A DNA stretch of 64,000 nt from Selenomonas sp. ND2010 (GCF_000702005.1 NZ_JNKI01000003.1:141536-205535), one strand, 5' to 3'; counted from the stretch's first letter, positions 20,801-28,579 are shown. Notes: a model not told the origin generated them from the sequence alone. Numbers and translations: made by a program.

Positions 20801-22074
20801 TACGTATGGCCGCTAATTTCATCCTGCGCGCCACCATCAGTGATTTCCACATTGTATGGGTCCAGCAGCCATTGTCCATTCCTGCCCTGTTCGCTGGCTG
20901 CCGATACACGTCCTGTCACACAAAGTTCATGACCGGAAGTCTCAACTTTACCGCCATCGCCATCGCCTTTTCCCTTCGCAGAAATATTACCATGGACGCT
21001 GGTCTTGCCATCTGACCATACGACGACTTCACCACCGTTGCCATTATCAGCCCTCGCATCCGCTTTAATGCTAGCACCATCCTCGACGTTAACATTCTTT
21101 GCATGCGTAAGGCTGCCACTGCCCTGCCAACCACCGCCGATTTCGACTTTACCGCCATTATCACCGCTGACATCAATGGTACTGCCATCTTTTACACGCA
21201 CGGAATCGGCCGTCAACTGCACTTTACCAGTATCGCCATCGAGGCTCTGTGCCCGTATGATACCTTCCTGGTTTACCACCGAATTGGTAAGTTCCGTGCC
21301 AGCAGCAGCGGATAAAAATACCAATCCGCCATCGGCTTCCACTAAACCTTTGTTCGTAATCACTCGTTTGACAGTATCTTTGTCAGGAACAACAGCGACC
21401 TTTCCATCGCCATTAAAATCCAACGTGATTTGGTCACCAGACGCTAAGGCGACGGTACCTTTCTTGGCAACAATCACACCGTCATTTTCGACATCTTTGC
21501 CTAAAAGCGCCACCAAACCTTTATTCTTAGCGATGAGTTCGCCTTTATTTATCACTTTGCCACTGTCTTTCTGGCTGACAAAGGCATACCGTCCAGCCAT
21601 AAAATCAGCATTACTGATGTCAAGTGTCGATGCTATCAATGAGCCCACATTTACCTGTGCCCCCCGCGCGAATAAAATTCCCGCAGGATTGACCACAAAC
21701 ACACGACCATTGGCCTGCAACGCTCCCATAATTTTCGTAGCATTGCCATCCATAACGCGATTCAACAGTGCCGCCTGACTATTCGGCTGGAAAATATTTA
21801 CTCGCTCACCAGCACCGATATTAAAGGACTGCCAATTTATTACCGCATTCTGACTGTGCTGATTAATCGCCATCTCAGCGTTCCGCCGCGCAATTTCTGC
21901 CGCCCCGGCTGCTACCTGTCCATTCTGCGGCATTGCCATAGCTTGATTTACACCACCAAGCATCATTGCTCCTGCTGCCATAAAGCCAGCACTCTTATGA
22001 ATGCGACGTGCAAGCAAATCTTTTCGTTGTTGCCGCTTTGCTGCTGCACGGCGACGCTTTCTCGTAATACGCAT
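11878..22074 (-). CDS. Giant TpsA exoprotein, filamentous-hemagglutinin/HMW-type adhesin (two-partner secretion)
   Basis: A surface or secreted adhesin of about 3,398 aa. An extended, very basic signal peptide (RKRRRAAAKRQQRK, then GFMAAGAMMLGGVNQAMA) is followed by the TPS/hemagglutination-activity domain. That domain carries INWQSFNIGAGERVNI, LLNRVMDG and NPAGILFARGAQVNVGSLI (about 75-160). The segment ends with the HMW-type motif WLLDPYNVEI near residue 405. A long Gly/Ala/Thr-rich beta-helix repeat region runs to about residue 2,330. MBG/YDG modules follow, then a C-terminal tail of about 260 aa. I prefer the ATG at 22072-22074 because AAAAGGAG lies 13 nt upstream; the in-frame ATG at 22113 has no such site. 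It is 85 bp downstream of its transporter tpsB. No toxin domain or immunity gene is visible. Confidence 0.93.
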   Translation of the reverse strand: MRITRKRRRAAAKRQQRKDLLARRIHKSAGFMAAGAMMLGGVNQAMAMPQNGQVAAGAAEIARRNAEMAINQHSQNAVINWQSFNIGAGERVNIFQPNSQAALLNRVMDGNATKIMGALQANGRVFVVNPAGILFARGAQVNVGSLIASTLDISNADFMAGRYAFVSQKDSGKVINKGELIAKNKGLVALLGKDVENDGVIVAKKGTVALASGDQITLDFNGDGKVAVVPDKDTVKRVITNKGLVEADGGLVFLSAAAGTELTNSVVNQEGIIRAQSLDGDTGKVQLTADSVRVKDGSTIDVSGDNGGKVEIGGGWQGSGSLTHAKNVNVEDGASIKADARADNGNGGEVVVWSDGKTSVHGNISAKGKGDGDGGKVETSGHELCVTGRVSAASEQGRNGQWLLDPYNVEITDGGAQDEISGHTYTAVKSESKIANTVVNQALQTGTNVKISTGTAAGGDDGDIVIDGAITSSGKNATLSLEAARDIIINKDITGDKLSLDFKSNSGNGGKFMGGKITQAASSTIATGGGSVYFHGGNKDDMARATVAGESGIQLAGTITTAGGNITLHGATNEKNADGVQITGKVDAGAGKFAILAHNEAGGNGLAYDGTMSAKDMQLTMDTAKGSGTITSTADADGNKGTLSIQTETKNAAISLGSGVGLNITNALLGGGFATTQIGAADNAGTIQVGSAVSTTGDLTLYGGSIAVGAALTSDKNISLKAIDKITGTAAGKVTAEVLDVETKGDVQLSTDVAILKGKANSFDITNTSTSSMKPMTLGAEDMKLTAAKDISIKSSGILTSVAGAISSAAGDIALQADSFALTDDSIQGKGKLTIDTLTAGKSFGVGGAAGDVELAGVGFAAAGFSAIQFGSQDTGAIRIGTLNVNDAVSFTSGSSITVEGQVTSNGKDMTFTAGGADGFQLETGSVLEAGAADIAIQADKLTLSGAFSTQNTGTLSFSRKSTDAYTIGGNDASSYITDESLQKINDTFKNVIIGTESGGAVTLADITKPPAYLTVKSGSTATVTGTVKANSLVLAAKEGIQENGGSIKAESLLLQGGKADLTGVGNEIQNLAADVSGALAVNSSADMTIGQVEDRNAEKVVKKEGITTKGGSVKITMDADKKLTMGTIDAGSANITISADSIAKGTSTGKVTTSGKVQLYTTTAEKTIAIDTEEHAGAMNITSDSFAKGAFSNSYGELIIGRRTDEQDGSSQQGKVIIKHTNFSSKTTVRTENQVEFADSNIVGGDLTVHATGLQLDKESTTDIKNHNLNLNLTDSLDLGEGVINGSGKLNITTPEGKNIYLGGTDFAMPAAEDNGYKIGYGTVNSNLTGFSDFGITTKENVYLYAGGIDKSVKIAGAKGIHVVEDVTLGSADPAAATELTLNSAAGTIDVAAGKTLTINGANTVVNAAAKEIKLAAGAKIEAKAEMAGAAAGKGGVTLTADALELGTNAKIDGGAGSFTLQTDKLTVDRADSVTNIEGKGKLTLATKSAAAKMFVENELTTAENGLHVTAADINGGVFGAGFTELSLGNEKGTGTLTIDSVALKNSLTLQNGSSGAIVFQGKNSVAAGQAVTLKAGSIRNADGGSFAAESGQAGASQLNIYTNDLSQLTGTGGKTILGTGTLGLSTYDGTTAIHITKDAQAGGLNLYDALLNGTGAFADTFSAFAIGNEAQQSITVSGGTLAKPTTLTTSAEGTITGSGLQAAHVAFVGGDVKLTGDNTIGTVAANVRSLSLEETAGKQLTAGEVNDVKGIAATSGDIELTTDQFDIAGDAKLSGKGKLTIAQKTEGVALNIGDNAIKDHGAGALNIKSEWFAGHDKNPAIADGFSHIYLGGGYGDANIDSSTDLHFLDPTTVRSGFEEAVTKSKTTTISGKTHIHLAGTDGIEFMAQKFKMNGTSTIETESGDISITADEVELSSNSQTGTIMTGAQGAAKGGQLNLKTLDENRSIKVGTFAGQIATDALYLDSSYFDASSTTRIFAKGFDAINIGRGAGKGSYEQSGSITFEDTVNVIQGYKNSNAAVKISGKMSFGEKDYNIRSQNVVLSGADIETTTGNVNITTNSLTNDTSQGRNSIKTTQGGKLTLDTFDKEREIHIGKTGTPGLDIDKEWFDTETTTETSIFHGFNEINFGGEDHTGNITINGFEAPKADGTKPSVVNIKTQGDVAQQENGGGLVADKVTIAAGGDVDLTNSENHIKEIGDVTGKKIDIKNNTSTSSKTTETTTITGHIQGETITVQTDGSIKIESSGSLESTTGGVTIDAAKGHFSNENTNPGSQVIKTPDSQRWIIHTDSPEGDNPGTLVPDGIRYNTQDDKEVKNPTGKDYGWDKNVIAYTKPLVVNVISERVYGDGNANFITGDAFKAENANKEHQGTATEQAKYAKLLEALRNDPDKSYKWDTKLTATTAVNTAGGPAAGAIYGNAKEGGIAGQNRQIEYVGDNNLNATVNIDFKIVPRTIKVTAADVKKTYDGMSYTSFNNPQTKVTYENVIAADKNADGSLKSGIITGGAIRYGTTVTAGKSAEGAKDAGNYAIDIQDSNLVSNGNYVFEYQNGTLTIDKRMLAVSAGNMEKVYGTDDPASVSGKITSGSLADGQKSTIEVISAGNKYQNVGEKTELTVKKVIILDADGQDVTKNYNITSEAGSLSVTPREVVVKATDRERVYGEENTKLANTNGNPDYCIEAAADSGNTHTGLVNGATLTELVVSQTDDGIDALSDAGTYQGKIKVSGGKIVGASTANYKITYQDGDIIIKKKKVTVSAVDDTHKYDGTAYQKGNGVRYDGFVGSDTIDTIKGRTGSINYGVLKDSTARNAEGAIHAGTYAIGIQGSDLASTNYDFAYQDGSLTITPRIVKVKVNDAERIYGQSNDVISLTGSVVSGEGYDTLLDGDKFNNYTIASAADEKSDVGTYAMHANNVSLSADSRSLSSDYAITSEDGTLLVKPRPLTLYAGDKSRAFGDDNDMSKYIDGTTKFRGAVTTEASGLTNGDTITDVRETIDARADRKTNAGTAGLSTNISDAVFRRGKASNYDIHYVAGKFSIRPREVLITAGSASRNYGKQNPMVSEYTLTRADGQAGEALLFGDQLNNVTMYYDDDITATTSSGIHKGVIHVNKDWTFSGTSLDNYKFSYAPGNLEVELKGFLPGSPEQIGLDIGTQSSSAHTMATTDGLHDSQKSPLSASVIVPNEKTSTIVVADDGSHSEASTSPVNTMGTMAQPDSIVISSEHGESSAQTFHNNPDGSFEIKMGENKNGSDANGVRVAGYVTKGEGQSENQGGIPVLYTDGKKRKLDGIYTINYSSEALSIMPSSQKVTIPDPSEICQEVAKEYSFMYQSREGSYQVSYGNGIVAIFPQDEISRDMLVNGSKNAGRAVLSTGILSAVQNLGVMPDMIWAIYLFTTLDSETIN
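12690..15070 (-). repeat. Array of MBG/YDG stalk modules in the C-terminal third of TpsA
   Basis: About eight tandem modules of roughly 75-100 aa. Each opens with a strand such as RTIKVTAADVKKTYDG, RMLAVSAGNMEKVYG, REVVVKATDRERVYG, KKVTVSAVDDTHKYDG, RIVKVKVNDAERIYG or REVLITAGSASRNYG, and each ends in an aromatic-rich strand plus LTI or LSV. Y-G (MBG) and Y-D-G (YDG) types are both present. Such modules usually form an extended stalk in bacterial surface proteins. Confidence 0.85.
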
Positions 22075-22159
22075 GAAAAAACTATAACTCCTTTTATTTT
22101 CATTCGACATCATGCCGAACCCATTATTAAATACTTCAAGATGCCCCGCATCTCAGGAA

Positions 22160-23863
22160 TCAAAAGAATTTATATAGTTGGAACCATAATCTGCCATTAC
22201 TATCGGTATCCGATTCTGCTTTTTCCGAACCAATTTTCCAAGCATAGTGAACACGAGCAGCCCAATTGTCTTCATGACTCCAGTTAACACCAACACCAGC
22301 GCCATAAAGACTTCGCTCATTCCTACGATTTATTATGCGACTATTCCCATCATGATAAGTAGACACGTGTCCGCCATCCACAAAGGAAATCAACTGCCAG
22401 CTGTTGGGATTCCCCTCTTTGCTGGGCAGATTCCAACGGATTTCTGACGTCCATAACCAGCCATCATCCCCGGATGCTTCACCAATCGGATACGCTCTTA
22501 CTCCATAGGGACCACCCAACGACAATTTTTCGGAACTGTCAAGATTACGTTCTGCCCACTGCCGCCCATAGCTAAGCCAGAGAGCCACTCGGTCATTGAT
22601 GTGCTGCAACCGCGTAAATTCTGCGTTAAATTTACCATAATGTCCAGCCGTATGGGCACCATCGGCTGCACCAGCCGCCGAAATCGCATCCAACTGACGC
22701 TGTATATCTTTCTCGATGGTAAGATTTCCATGCGTATATTTCAACGACCAGGTATTCTTGCCACCAGTCCAAAATTTATCCAGATTATCCCCATTTGCCT
22801 GCAGCGACCAATCCTGCGATTTTTTCGGATTATTCAAATCCGGAAAGGCTCCCGATTTCGATTCCAATTCTTTCCAATTATAGCGCACGGTTGCATACCA
22901 ATTACTGACACGGCTCCGCTTGAAATTATGCTGCCACCATACACTTGTAGTATCAGCCCTGCCAGTCATTTGCAGTTTTGTCATATCCTCTCCGGACAGT
23001 GCATAATGCGAGCGCCCATAACTAAATCCCAGTTTATTGCCCCGATGAAGGACTGGCGTCACATACGAAACAGAACCACTCCAGGTTTCCGTACCATGAT
23101 TCGAAATAACACCACCCAAAGAAAGCAAATCGCCATTGCCAAAGAGACTGCCATAATTCACAAATGTGCTGTACTGATACCGCCCGGTATAACGATAACC
23201 ACCATTGTCAAAGCCTGTGTATCCCCACATACGAGATCCCTTGTTCTTGACTTTTACGATGAGATCTGTGGTCCCCGGCTTCCTTCCCGCTTTCAGCTGC
23301 GTCTTCGCTTCGATGCGCTGCATATCTCCCGTGAGCCATACACCACGCTCCAAGTTTCGGCGATTCACAAGATCACCAGATTGGATTCCCATTTCACGCC
23401 GGACAGCTTCATCGGACACATAGGATTCATTTTTCACGAGGATTTTGTCGTACTCGCCCGGTACAATCCGCATCTCTACTACACCACGTTCAAATCCCTG
23501 CGGGGGGAGATATACCATAGCAACAAAATGCCCCTTGTTACGCAGGAATTTCTGTACTTCCTGTGCCTGCGCCTCCAATTGCTTTATGGTCGCTGGTTTC
23601 TTCCGGTATTTTGCCAATACCTGCTGCAATTCTTCCTCTGTTACCGGATTTTCCCCGGAAAAAAAATAGCGCATAACCTCTATCGAAGGTTCTGCCGCCT
23701 TTTCCTTTATCGATGCCGCAGCCGCTGGCACCGCATCAGCCGCCATCCCCAGCGTCATGATCCCTGCCATTGCTCCAGCTGCCATCCTCTGCAAAAGCTT
23801 TCCATCCTGCTTTCTTCTTGTTCTCCGAATATGTTTAGCCTGGCCACGTACATGCCTGCCCAT
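22160..23863 (-). CDS. TpsB outer-membrane transporter, ShlB/FhaC/HecB superfamily
   Basis: This is the outer-membrane pore that exports its partner TpsA. It has 567 aa. A basic, long signal peptide (RRTRRKQDGK, then AAGAMAGIMTLGMAADAVPA) is followed by a POTRA region. IEVMRYFFSGENPVTEEEL opens the first repeat, and VEMRIVPGEYDKI with VNRRNLERGVWL are typical of POTRA 2 and its link to the barrel. A 16-strand barrel of alternating residues then ends in the terminal Phe (LWFQLYKFF), the BAM recognition signal. The loop-6 motif reads GGPYGVRAYP (VRGY type). It lies 85 bp upstream of tpsA on the same strand, so the pair forms an operon. It is diverged from the TpsB pseudogene at 43.5 kb. Confidence 0.92.
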   Translation of the reverse strand: MGRHVRGQAKHIRRTRRKQDGKLLQRMAAGAMAGIMTLGMAADAVPAAAASIKEKAAEPSIEVMRYFFSGENPVTEEELQQVLAKYRKKPATIKQLEAQAQEVQKFLRNKGHFVAMVYLPPQGFERGVVEMRIVPGEYDKILVKNESYVSDEAVRREMGIQSGDLVNRRNLERGVWLTGDMQRIEAKTQLKAGRKPGTTDLIVKVKNKGSRMWGYTGFDNGGYRYTGRYQYSTFVNYGSLFGNGDLLSLGGVISNHGTETWSGSVSYVTPVLHRGNKLGFSYGRSHYALSGEDMTKLQMTGRADTTSVWWQHNFKRSRVSNWYATVRYNWKELESKSGAFPDLNNPKKSQDWSLQANGDNLDKFWTGGKNTWSLKYTHGNLTIEKDIQRQLDAISAAGAADGAHTAGHYGKFNAEFTRLQHINDRVALWLSYGRQWAERNLDSSEKLSLGGPYGVRAYPIGEASGDDGWLWTSEIRWNLPSKEGNPNSWQLISFVDGGHVSTYHDGNSRIINRRNERSLYGAGVGVNWSHEDNWAARVHYAWKIGSEKAESDTDSNGRLWFQLYKFF

Positions 23864-23894
23864 TTCTTTAATCCCCCTATAGATATATTCCAGA

Positions 23895-23909
23895 TAGAAT
23901 TCGATTCTA
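23895..23909. promoter_or_regulatory. Perfect palindrome upstream of tpsB, candidate operator
   Basis: TAGAAT-TCG-ATTCTA, 6-bp arms with a 3-bp centre, 32-46 bp upstream of the tpsB ATG in an AT-rich promoter region. No regulator is assigned. Confidence 0.35.
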
Positions 23910-24008
23910 AATCCTTCTAATTATCGCTTTTAATCGAAAAAAAAATAAGCCCCTGTGTCTCTTTTACGAAAGAATTTTATTTTATTTCATAAATTTCCCC
24001 TCCTGCAC

Positions 24009-24053
24009 AAAAAAAGGTTACAGTGCGTATCGAAACGCTCCCATAACCTTTTT
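24009..24053 (-). terminator. Terminator of the secreted-protein gene
   Basis: Stem GGTTA...TAACC with an inner GCGT/ACGC pair, flanked by an A7 run and a T5 run. It lies between the 184-aa gene (ends 24085) and tpsB, and could work in both directions. Confidence 0.8.
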
Positions 24054-24084
24054 GCTTCTACACAGTCCCCTGCTTAGTCCGTAT

Positions 24085-24639
24085 TTACCAAAGTTCTGTT
24101 GTTGAATACGTCACCGTAATCGAATCTGCACGACTTTGGAGGAAACGCATATGAACATTATCCTGCACAGCCTTGCACCAAACATTCCCCTTTGCATAAT
24201 TATTTTTCCCATAGCTTTTTGCATTTCCCCACAATGCATCCTTTTCCGTCGCTGTGATGCCAATCGCCATTTCTGTTAAAGCAATCGCATCCCGGGAATA
24301 TCTGTCCGCATGACTATTAAGCGGATTCCACATGACTTTCGCCCGCATCACCGCCCCAGAATTTCTGTCGCAGAACATAGCAATGATTGCATAATCCCGC
24401 GTTGTACCAAAACTTACCAAATACGTTTGATACTGAACACCGGGATTATCACTATCGCTGTTCAATCCCAACGATTGAAAATTGCGCAGGCAGATATTGG
24501 GGTCATAGTTATTGTATATATCATACATCCTATTGGCCATTTTTTCTGCTCCACCAGCATACAACGGCGCAGCCGCCATTGCTATTTGACAAGTCAAAAG
24601 CATGGCCGACATAAAAACAAAAGCAACAATTTTTTTCAC
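24085..24639 (-). CDS. Secreted protein of unknown function
   Basis: 184 aa with a clear signal peptide (KKIVAFVFMSAMLLTCQIAMAAA). The mature part has three Cys residues and conserved-looking segments such as ICLRNFQSLGL, VSFGTTRDYAIIAMF and RAKVMWNPL. I do not recognise the family. It is transcribed alone, with a terminator on each side, between addA and the tpsBA operon. A periplasmic or surface location is inferred from the signal peptide; no catalytic motif is evident. Confidence 0.75.
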   Translation of the reverse strand: MKKIVAFVFMSAMLLTCQIAMAAAPLYAGGAEKMANRMYDIYNNYDPNICLRNFQSLGLNSDSDNPGVQYQTYLVSFGTTRDYAIIAMFCDRNSGAVMRAKVMWNPLNSHADRYSRDAIALTEMAIGITATEKDALWGNAKSYGKNNYAKGNVWCKAVQDNVHMRFLQSRADSITVTYSTTELW

Positions 24640-24719
24640 ACGATTCCCTCACATATCTTATAAAGTTTCTGTTATCTCATGCATTATTATACGATATTGT
24701 CATTTTTAATACAAGCTTA

Positions 24720-24758
24720 ATAAAGCAGTCTGCCGCTCATTACGTTAGACTGCTTTAT
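24720..24758 (-). terminator. Terminator-like hairpin after addA
   Basis: Perfect 12-bp stem ATAAAGCAGTCT/AGACTGCTTTAT, 15-nt loop, two bp after the addA stop; the T-tract is weak. Confidence 0.65.
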
Positions 24759-24760
24759 GG

Positions 24761-27700
24761 TTATCCCACACTTGGCACCTTCACCAGCTGGCCGCTTTGC
24801 AGCAGGTATAGATACCGTTCTGCCACCGGACGGTTGAGGATTGCTTGTACCGCCTCGCTGTATAAATCCACCTGAATCCGATACCGTCGCAATGCCTTTT
24901 CGGGATCTGGACTGCGATCCGTCTTGTAGTCGACCAAAACCAAATTGCCGTCTGCCTCCTCAAACAGCAAATCGATTACGCCTTGGGTAAAGACTTGCTC
25001 CTCTTCGGATTTTACCTGCGGATAAAAGCGTTTTGCTGGAAGCATCCGGCTAAACGGAAGTTCCCGCCAAACATTTACCGCCTTACGAAGACGTTCACCA
25101 ATTTCCGACGCAACAAAGCCCTGTATCCCTTTTATATAAACCACGTCTTTTTGCCCTGGCTGGAGAATGCCACCTAACTCCATGCGTTCCAACTGCTTTT
25201 TGATTCCGGCAAAACTCCTATCCCCTTGCAAATCCAAATGCTGCATTGCCGTATGCATAATCGTACCGCGTTCGGCCGCCGATAATCCCTGCCGTGCATC
25301 CTGCATAAACTTTGGGCGAGGCCACTCAAAATCCTGCTTTTTCTCTGCTTCAGGAAGCTTTACCAGCAAATTTTGTTCGACGCTTTCGTCCGCCAGTGGT
25401 TCCTGCTCCGCGAACCGGTGCTTGATTTCCGTGACCGTAAGCTTTGCTGGTACTTCATCCAAGCCCCCCATGTCGTATTGCCATGACAAGCAGTTTTCTA
25501 CCTGCTCTTTCTGCGCTGTCCCTGGCATTGGTTCAAAGGCAGCAGCAGCCTCAAGCAATGGGTCCTTATCCAGCTCCCTTGCTACGGTTGCCCCAACTTC
25601 AGCCGCCGGAATCAACTGAATCGCAAATTCCGCCTCAGCCTCTGCCGGCAGCAAATCGCTCTCTGCCACCTCGGCTTCCATAAATTCCCGCAGCGCCACA
25701 CCATCCCGATGACGGGCTATCGCGGGTACCATCCAATCCAGGTATGTTTTGGCCTGACGAATGGCTTGTACCGAAAAACGCTTTTCGGTATCTGCCAAGA
25801 GCTGCCCCCAGGTTTTTGCCCGATTTTCCACTTGTGATGGTGACAACGTTCCCGTAACGATGAGTTTTTCCCGAGCACGCGTCAAAGCCACATAAAGGAT
25901 ACGCATCTCTTCGGCCTTGGTCTCATCCACAATCTTATCGGCAATCGCCTGCCAGGGCATCGTATTGTAAATCTGACGACCTGTTCGCGAACGCTCAGCC
26001 ATTTTCACACCAATGCCCAATTGCTGATGCATCAAAAAAGTCCCTTGTGCATCCCGGAGATTAAATTCCTTGGCGGCATTTGCTAAGATTACTACCGGAA
26101 ACTCCAGGCCTTTGCTTTTATGAATCGTCATAATGCGCACGACATCCTCGCTGGCTCCCAAAGTACGTGCCACCGAAAGATCCGTCTCTCTTTTTTTGAG
26201 GTCATCAATAAACCGCAAAAAGCGGAACAACCCCCGATAATTCGTGCGTTCGTAGTCGGCCGCCCGATCGGCCAGCATACGCAAATTGGCCTGACGAAGC
26301 AATCCTCCTTTAAGGCTCCCTACATAATCGTAGTACCCAGTTTCCCGATAAAGCATCCAGATGAGTTCCGGTACACTATGGCTTACGGCATAATTACGCC
26401 AAGCGGCCAACTCCTGCTGAAAAGCAGCCGTACGCTCCGCAAGCTTTGAGGAAAGTTGCGTATCCGTTAAAAAGCTGGCCAGCAGCCCGTCATACAAATC
26501 ACCGTCTTCCGCCGCTAGGCGAATCTCCACCAATTCCTTCATCGAAAAACCGCCAATAGGAGAAGCTAATACCGCGGCTAATGGAATATCCTGCCGCGCA
26601 TTATCCAAAACAGACAACAGTGCCAGCACAATGCGCACTTCGCTGGCCTCAAAATAACCGCCTCCCACATCTGCATACGCCGAGATACCATTTTTCCGCA
26701 AAGTTTCCAGCAAAACATCGGCTTTCCCCTGAACAGCACGCATCAACACCGCAATATCACGCAGCTCCAGCGGACGATACTGATTCGTTTCTTTATCCAG
26801 TACCACATGATGTTCCTCCATCAACTGCTGAATCCGGTTGGCAATATGCTGAGCTTCCAGTTCGAAGCCCTCCAACACTTCCTCTTTCCCCTCAGCCTTT
26901 TGTTCCTTTTTTTCTCCCAAGAGAATATCCAATTCCAGCGGTCCTGCGAGCGTATTTTCCGCTTTCGGATAGGAAGCACCAGGATGGAGCCTACTGCGTT
27001 CATCATATTCAATTTCCACCGCATCCCGGCGCATAATCTGCTCAAAAATAAAATTGATAGGAGCCAGAACTTCTGCCCGACTGCGAAAATTCTTTTTCAT
27101 TGTAATCAGTTGATTTAATTCTTCCTCCCTGCTTTCTTCGGGAAAACTGTCATATTTTGCCTGAAAAAGATAGGGGTCCGCCAGGCGGAACCGATAGATA
27201 CTCTGTTTGACATCGCCAACCGTAAAGCGATTATCTTCCCGCGCGATTAGGCTTAATATTGCCTCCTGTACTCCATTGGTATCCTGATATTCATCCACCA
27301 TGATTTCCTTGTACTGATTTCGAAGGGAAATTGCCGCCTCAGTTGGTATATACTCCGGCTTCTCCTGCATGATTTTTTCCGCATCACCACAAAGAATCTC
27401 CAACGCGAAATGCTCCAAATCATTGAAATCAAGGATATTTCGTTCTTTCTTGGCCGCTTGCAGTGCATCGATAAAATCCAAAGTCAGCTGCACATATTGC
27501 GTTACTGCTTTGCCGCTGCCCTGTATGCTGCGCCAAAGGTCTTGCTCTCGCTCTAGCAAATATTTTTCTTTTACTTTGCCAAAGTTCTTTTTGACCTTGT
27601 CTCGTGTTTTGTCAAACTTTGCCCGCACCTCCGGATACTCCGCCTTCAGTGCCTTGAACTCCTTCTTCGCGAGTCTTATCCAGTTGACCTGTTCTGCGGC

Positions 27701-28579
27701 CTTCCGTACGGCGTCAAAGCATCCGACAGCTGGCCGCTTTTCACAAATGCGCAGTGCCCCACGAACCGCTTCCAGCTGGTCAATATCCGCCTGCACTGCT
27801 TCCACGTAAGGCTTCCATGCATCCTGCAACGCCACAGGCGCACGATCCCCTACGAGCATCGTCAGCCGATCATATTGCCGAATACAGGCATCGATTTCCA
27901 GGGCTGCCGCTTTCAATATCCGCTGAAACCACGGCGTTGTAAACAGGCTGTCTGCTAATTCATAGATTTCCTGCTGCCGCTTCAGCCAAGCTTTAGGATA
28001 AGGCTGGCTCTGGCTGAAATCATATAGCTTCAATACCGCCTCATAGATGGCATCATCGCCTCGGTCATTGCCATAATCATCCGCAAACGAAAGAAATGCC
28101 TCCCATGCCGGAATAGCTTCTGCCAACTCCGGACGTTCGTAACGGTTCTCCAACAACTCTTCCAAAACATCCCGCTTCAGCAAAACCATTTCCTGCTCAC
28201 CGGCCAAACGGAATTGCGGATCTACCTCCACCGCTTCGATATTTTTGCGAATCACCTGCTGGCAAAAGGAATGAAACGTGGAAATATCTGCACCAGTAAG
28301 CAAAACCGTCTGACGTTCCAGCCAAGCAGAAAGCACCGCATTTTCTTCCACGAGCAGCCGCTTTTGCAACGCTCCTTCAATCCGTTCCCGCATTTCTGCC
28401 GCGGCCGCACTGGTAAACGTCACCACCAACAGCTCATCGATAGAAAGTTCCCGTTCCATAAGCTGCTTGATGATTCGCTCTACCAGCACTCGCGTCTTTC
28501 CCGACCCGGCAGCTGCAGCTACCAGGATATTTTTCCCTCGGGCATCAATTGCCTTCTGTTGGTCGATTGTGTAATCCAC
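24761..28579 (-). CDS. addA: ATP-dependent helicase/nuclease subunit A (AddA)
   Basis: AddAB processes double-strand ends for RecA-dependent repair in Firmicutes, replacing RecBCD. This 1,272-aa subunit is a UvrD-type superfamily 1 helicase with a C-terminal RecB-family nuclease. Walker A is VAAAAGSGKTR near residue 19, motif II is VDEYQDTN near 425, and motif III/IV follow with QSIYRFRLADP. The nuclease core LVLVDYKTDRSPDP lies near residue 1,215. The GTG start at 28577-28579 follows GGGAGGA. It overlaps the 3' end of addB by 35 bp, so translation is coupled. Length is usual for the family. Confidence 0.96.
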   Translation of the reverse strand: MDYTIDQQKAIDARGKNILVAAAAGSGKTRVLVERIIKQLMERELSIDELLVVTFTSAAAAEMRERIEGALQKRLLVEENAVLSAWLERQTVLLTGADISTFHSFCQQVIRKNIEAVEVDPQFRLAGEQEMVLLKRDVLEELLENRYERPELAEAIPAWEAFLSFADDYGNDRGDDAIYEAVLKLYDFSQSQPYPKAWLKRQQEIYELADSLFTTPWFQRILKAAALEIDACIRQYDRLTMLVGDRAPVALQDAWKPYVEAVQADIDQLEAVRGALRICEKRPAVGCFDAVRKAAEQVNWIRLAKKEFKALKAEYPEVRAKFDKTRDKVKKNFGKVKEKYLLEREQDLWRSIQGSGKAVTQYVQLTLDFIDALQAAKKERNILDFNDLEHFALEILCGDAEKIMQEKPEYIPTEAAISLRNQYKEIMVDEYQDTNGVQEAILSLIAREDNRFTVGDVKQSIYRFRLADPYLFQAKYDSFPEESREEELNQLITMKKNFRSRAEVLAPINFIFEQIMRRDAVEIEYDERSRLHPGASYPKAENTLAGPLELDILLGEKKEQKAEGKEEVLEGFELEAQHIANRIQQLMEEHHVVLDKETNQYRPLELRDIAVLMRAVQGKADVLLETLRKNGISAYADVGGGYFEASEVRIVLALLSVLDNARQDIPLAAVLASPIGGFSMKELVEIRLAAEDGDLYDGLLASFLTDTQLSSKLAERTAAFQQELAAWRNYAVSHSVPELIWMLYRETGYYDYVGSLKGGLLRQANLRMLADRAADYERTNYRGLFRFLRFIDDLKKRETDLSVARTLGASEDVVRIMTIHKSKGLEFPVVILANAAKEFNLRDAQGTFLMHQQLGIGVKMAERSRTGRQIYNTMPWQAIADKIVDETKAEEMRILYVALTRAREKLIVTGTLSPSQVENRAKTWGQLLADTEKRFSVQAIRQAKTYLDWMVPAIARHRDGVALREFMEAEVAESDLLPAEAEAEFAIQLIPAAEVGATVARELDKDPLLEAAAAFEPMPGTAQKEQVENCLSWQYDMGGLDEVPAKLTVTEIKHRFAEQEPLADESVEQNLLVKLPEAEKKQDFEWPRPKFMQDARQGLSAAERGTIMHTAMQHLDLQGDRSFAGIKKQLERMELGGILQPGQKDVVYIKGIQGFVASEIGERLRKAVNVWRELPFSRMLPAKRFYPQVKSEEEQVFTQGVIDLLFEEADGNLVLVDYKTDRSPDPEKALRRYRIQVDLYSEAVQAILNRPVAERYLYLLQSGQLVKVPSVG

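Noticed and set aside
22601..23920. Plus-strand open frame of 439 aa opposite tpsB
   Set aside because: Antisense to a clear transporter gene; composition is not protein-like and no start signal is present.
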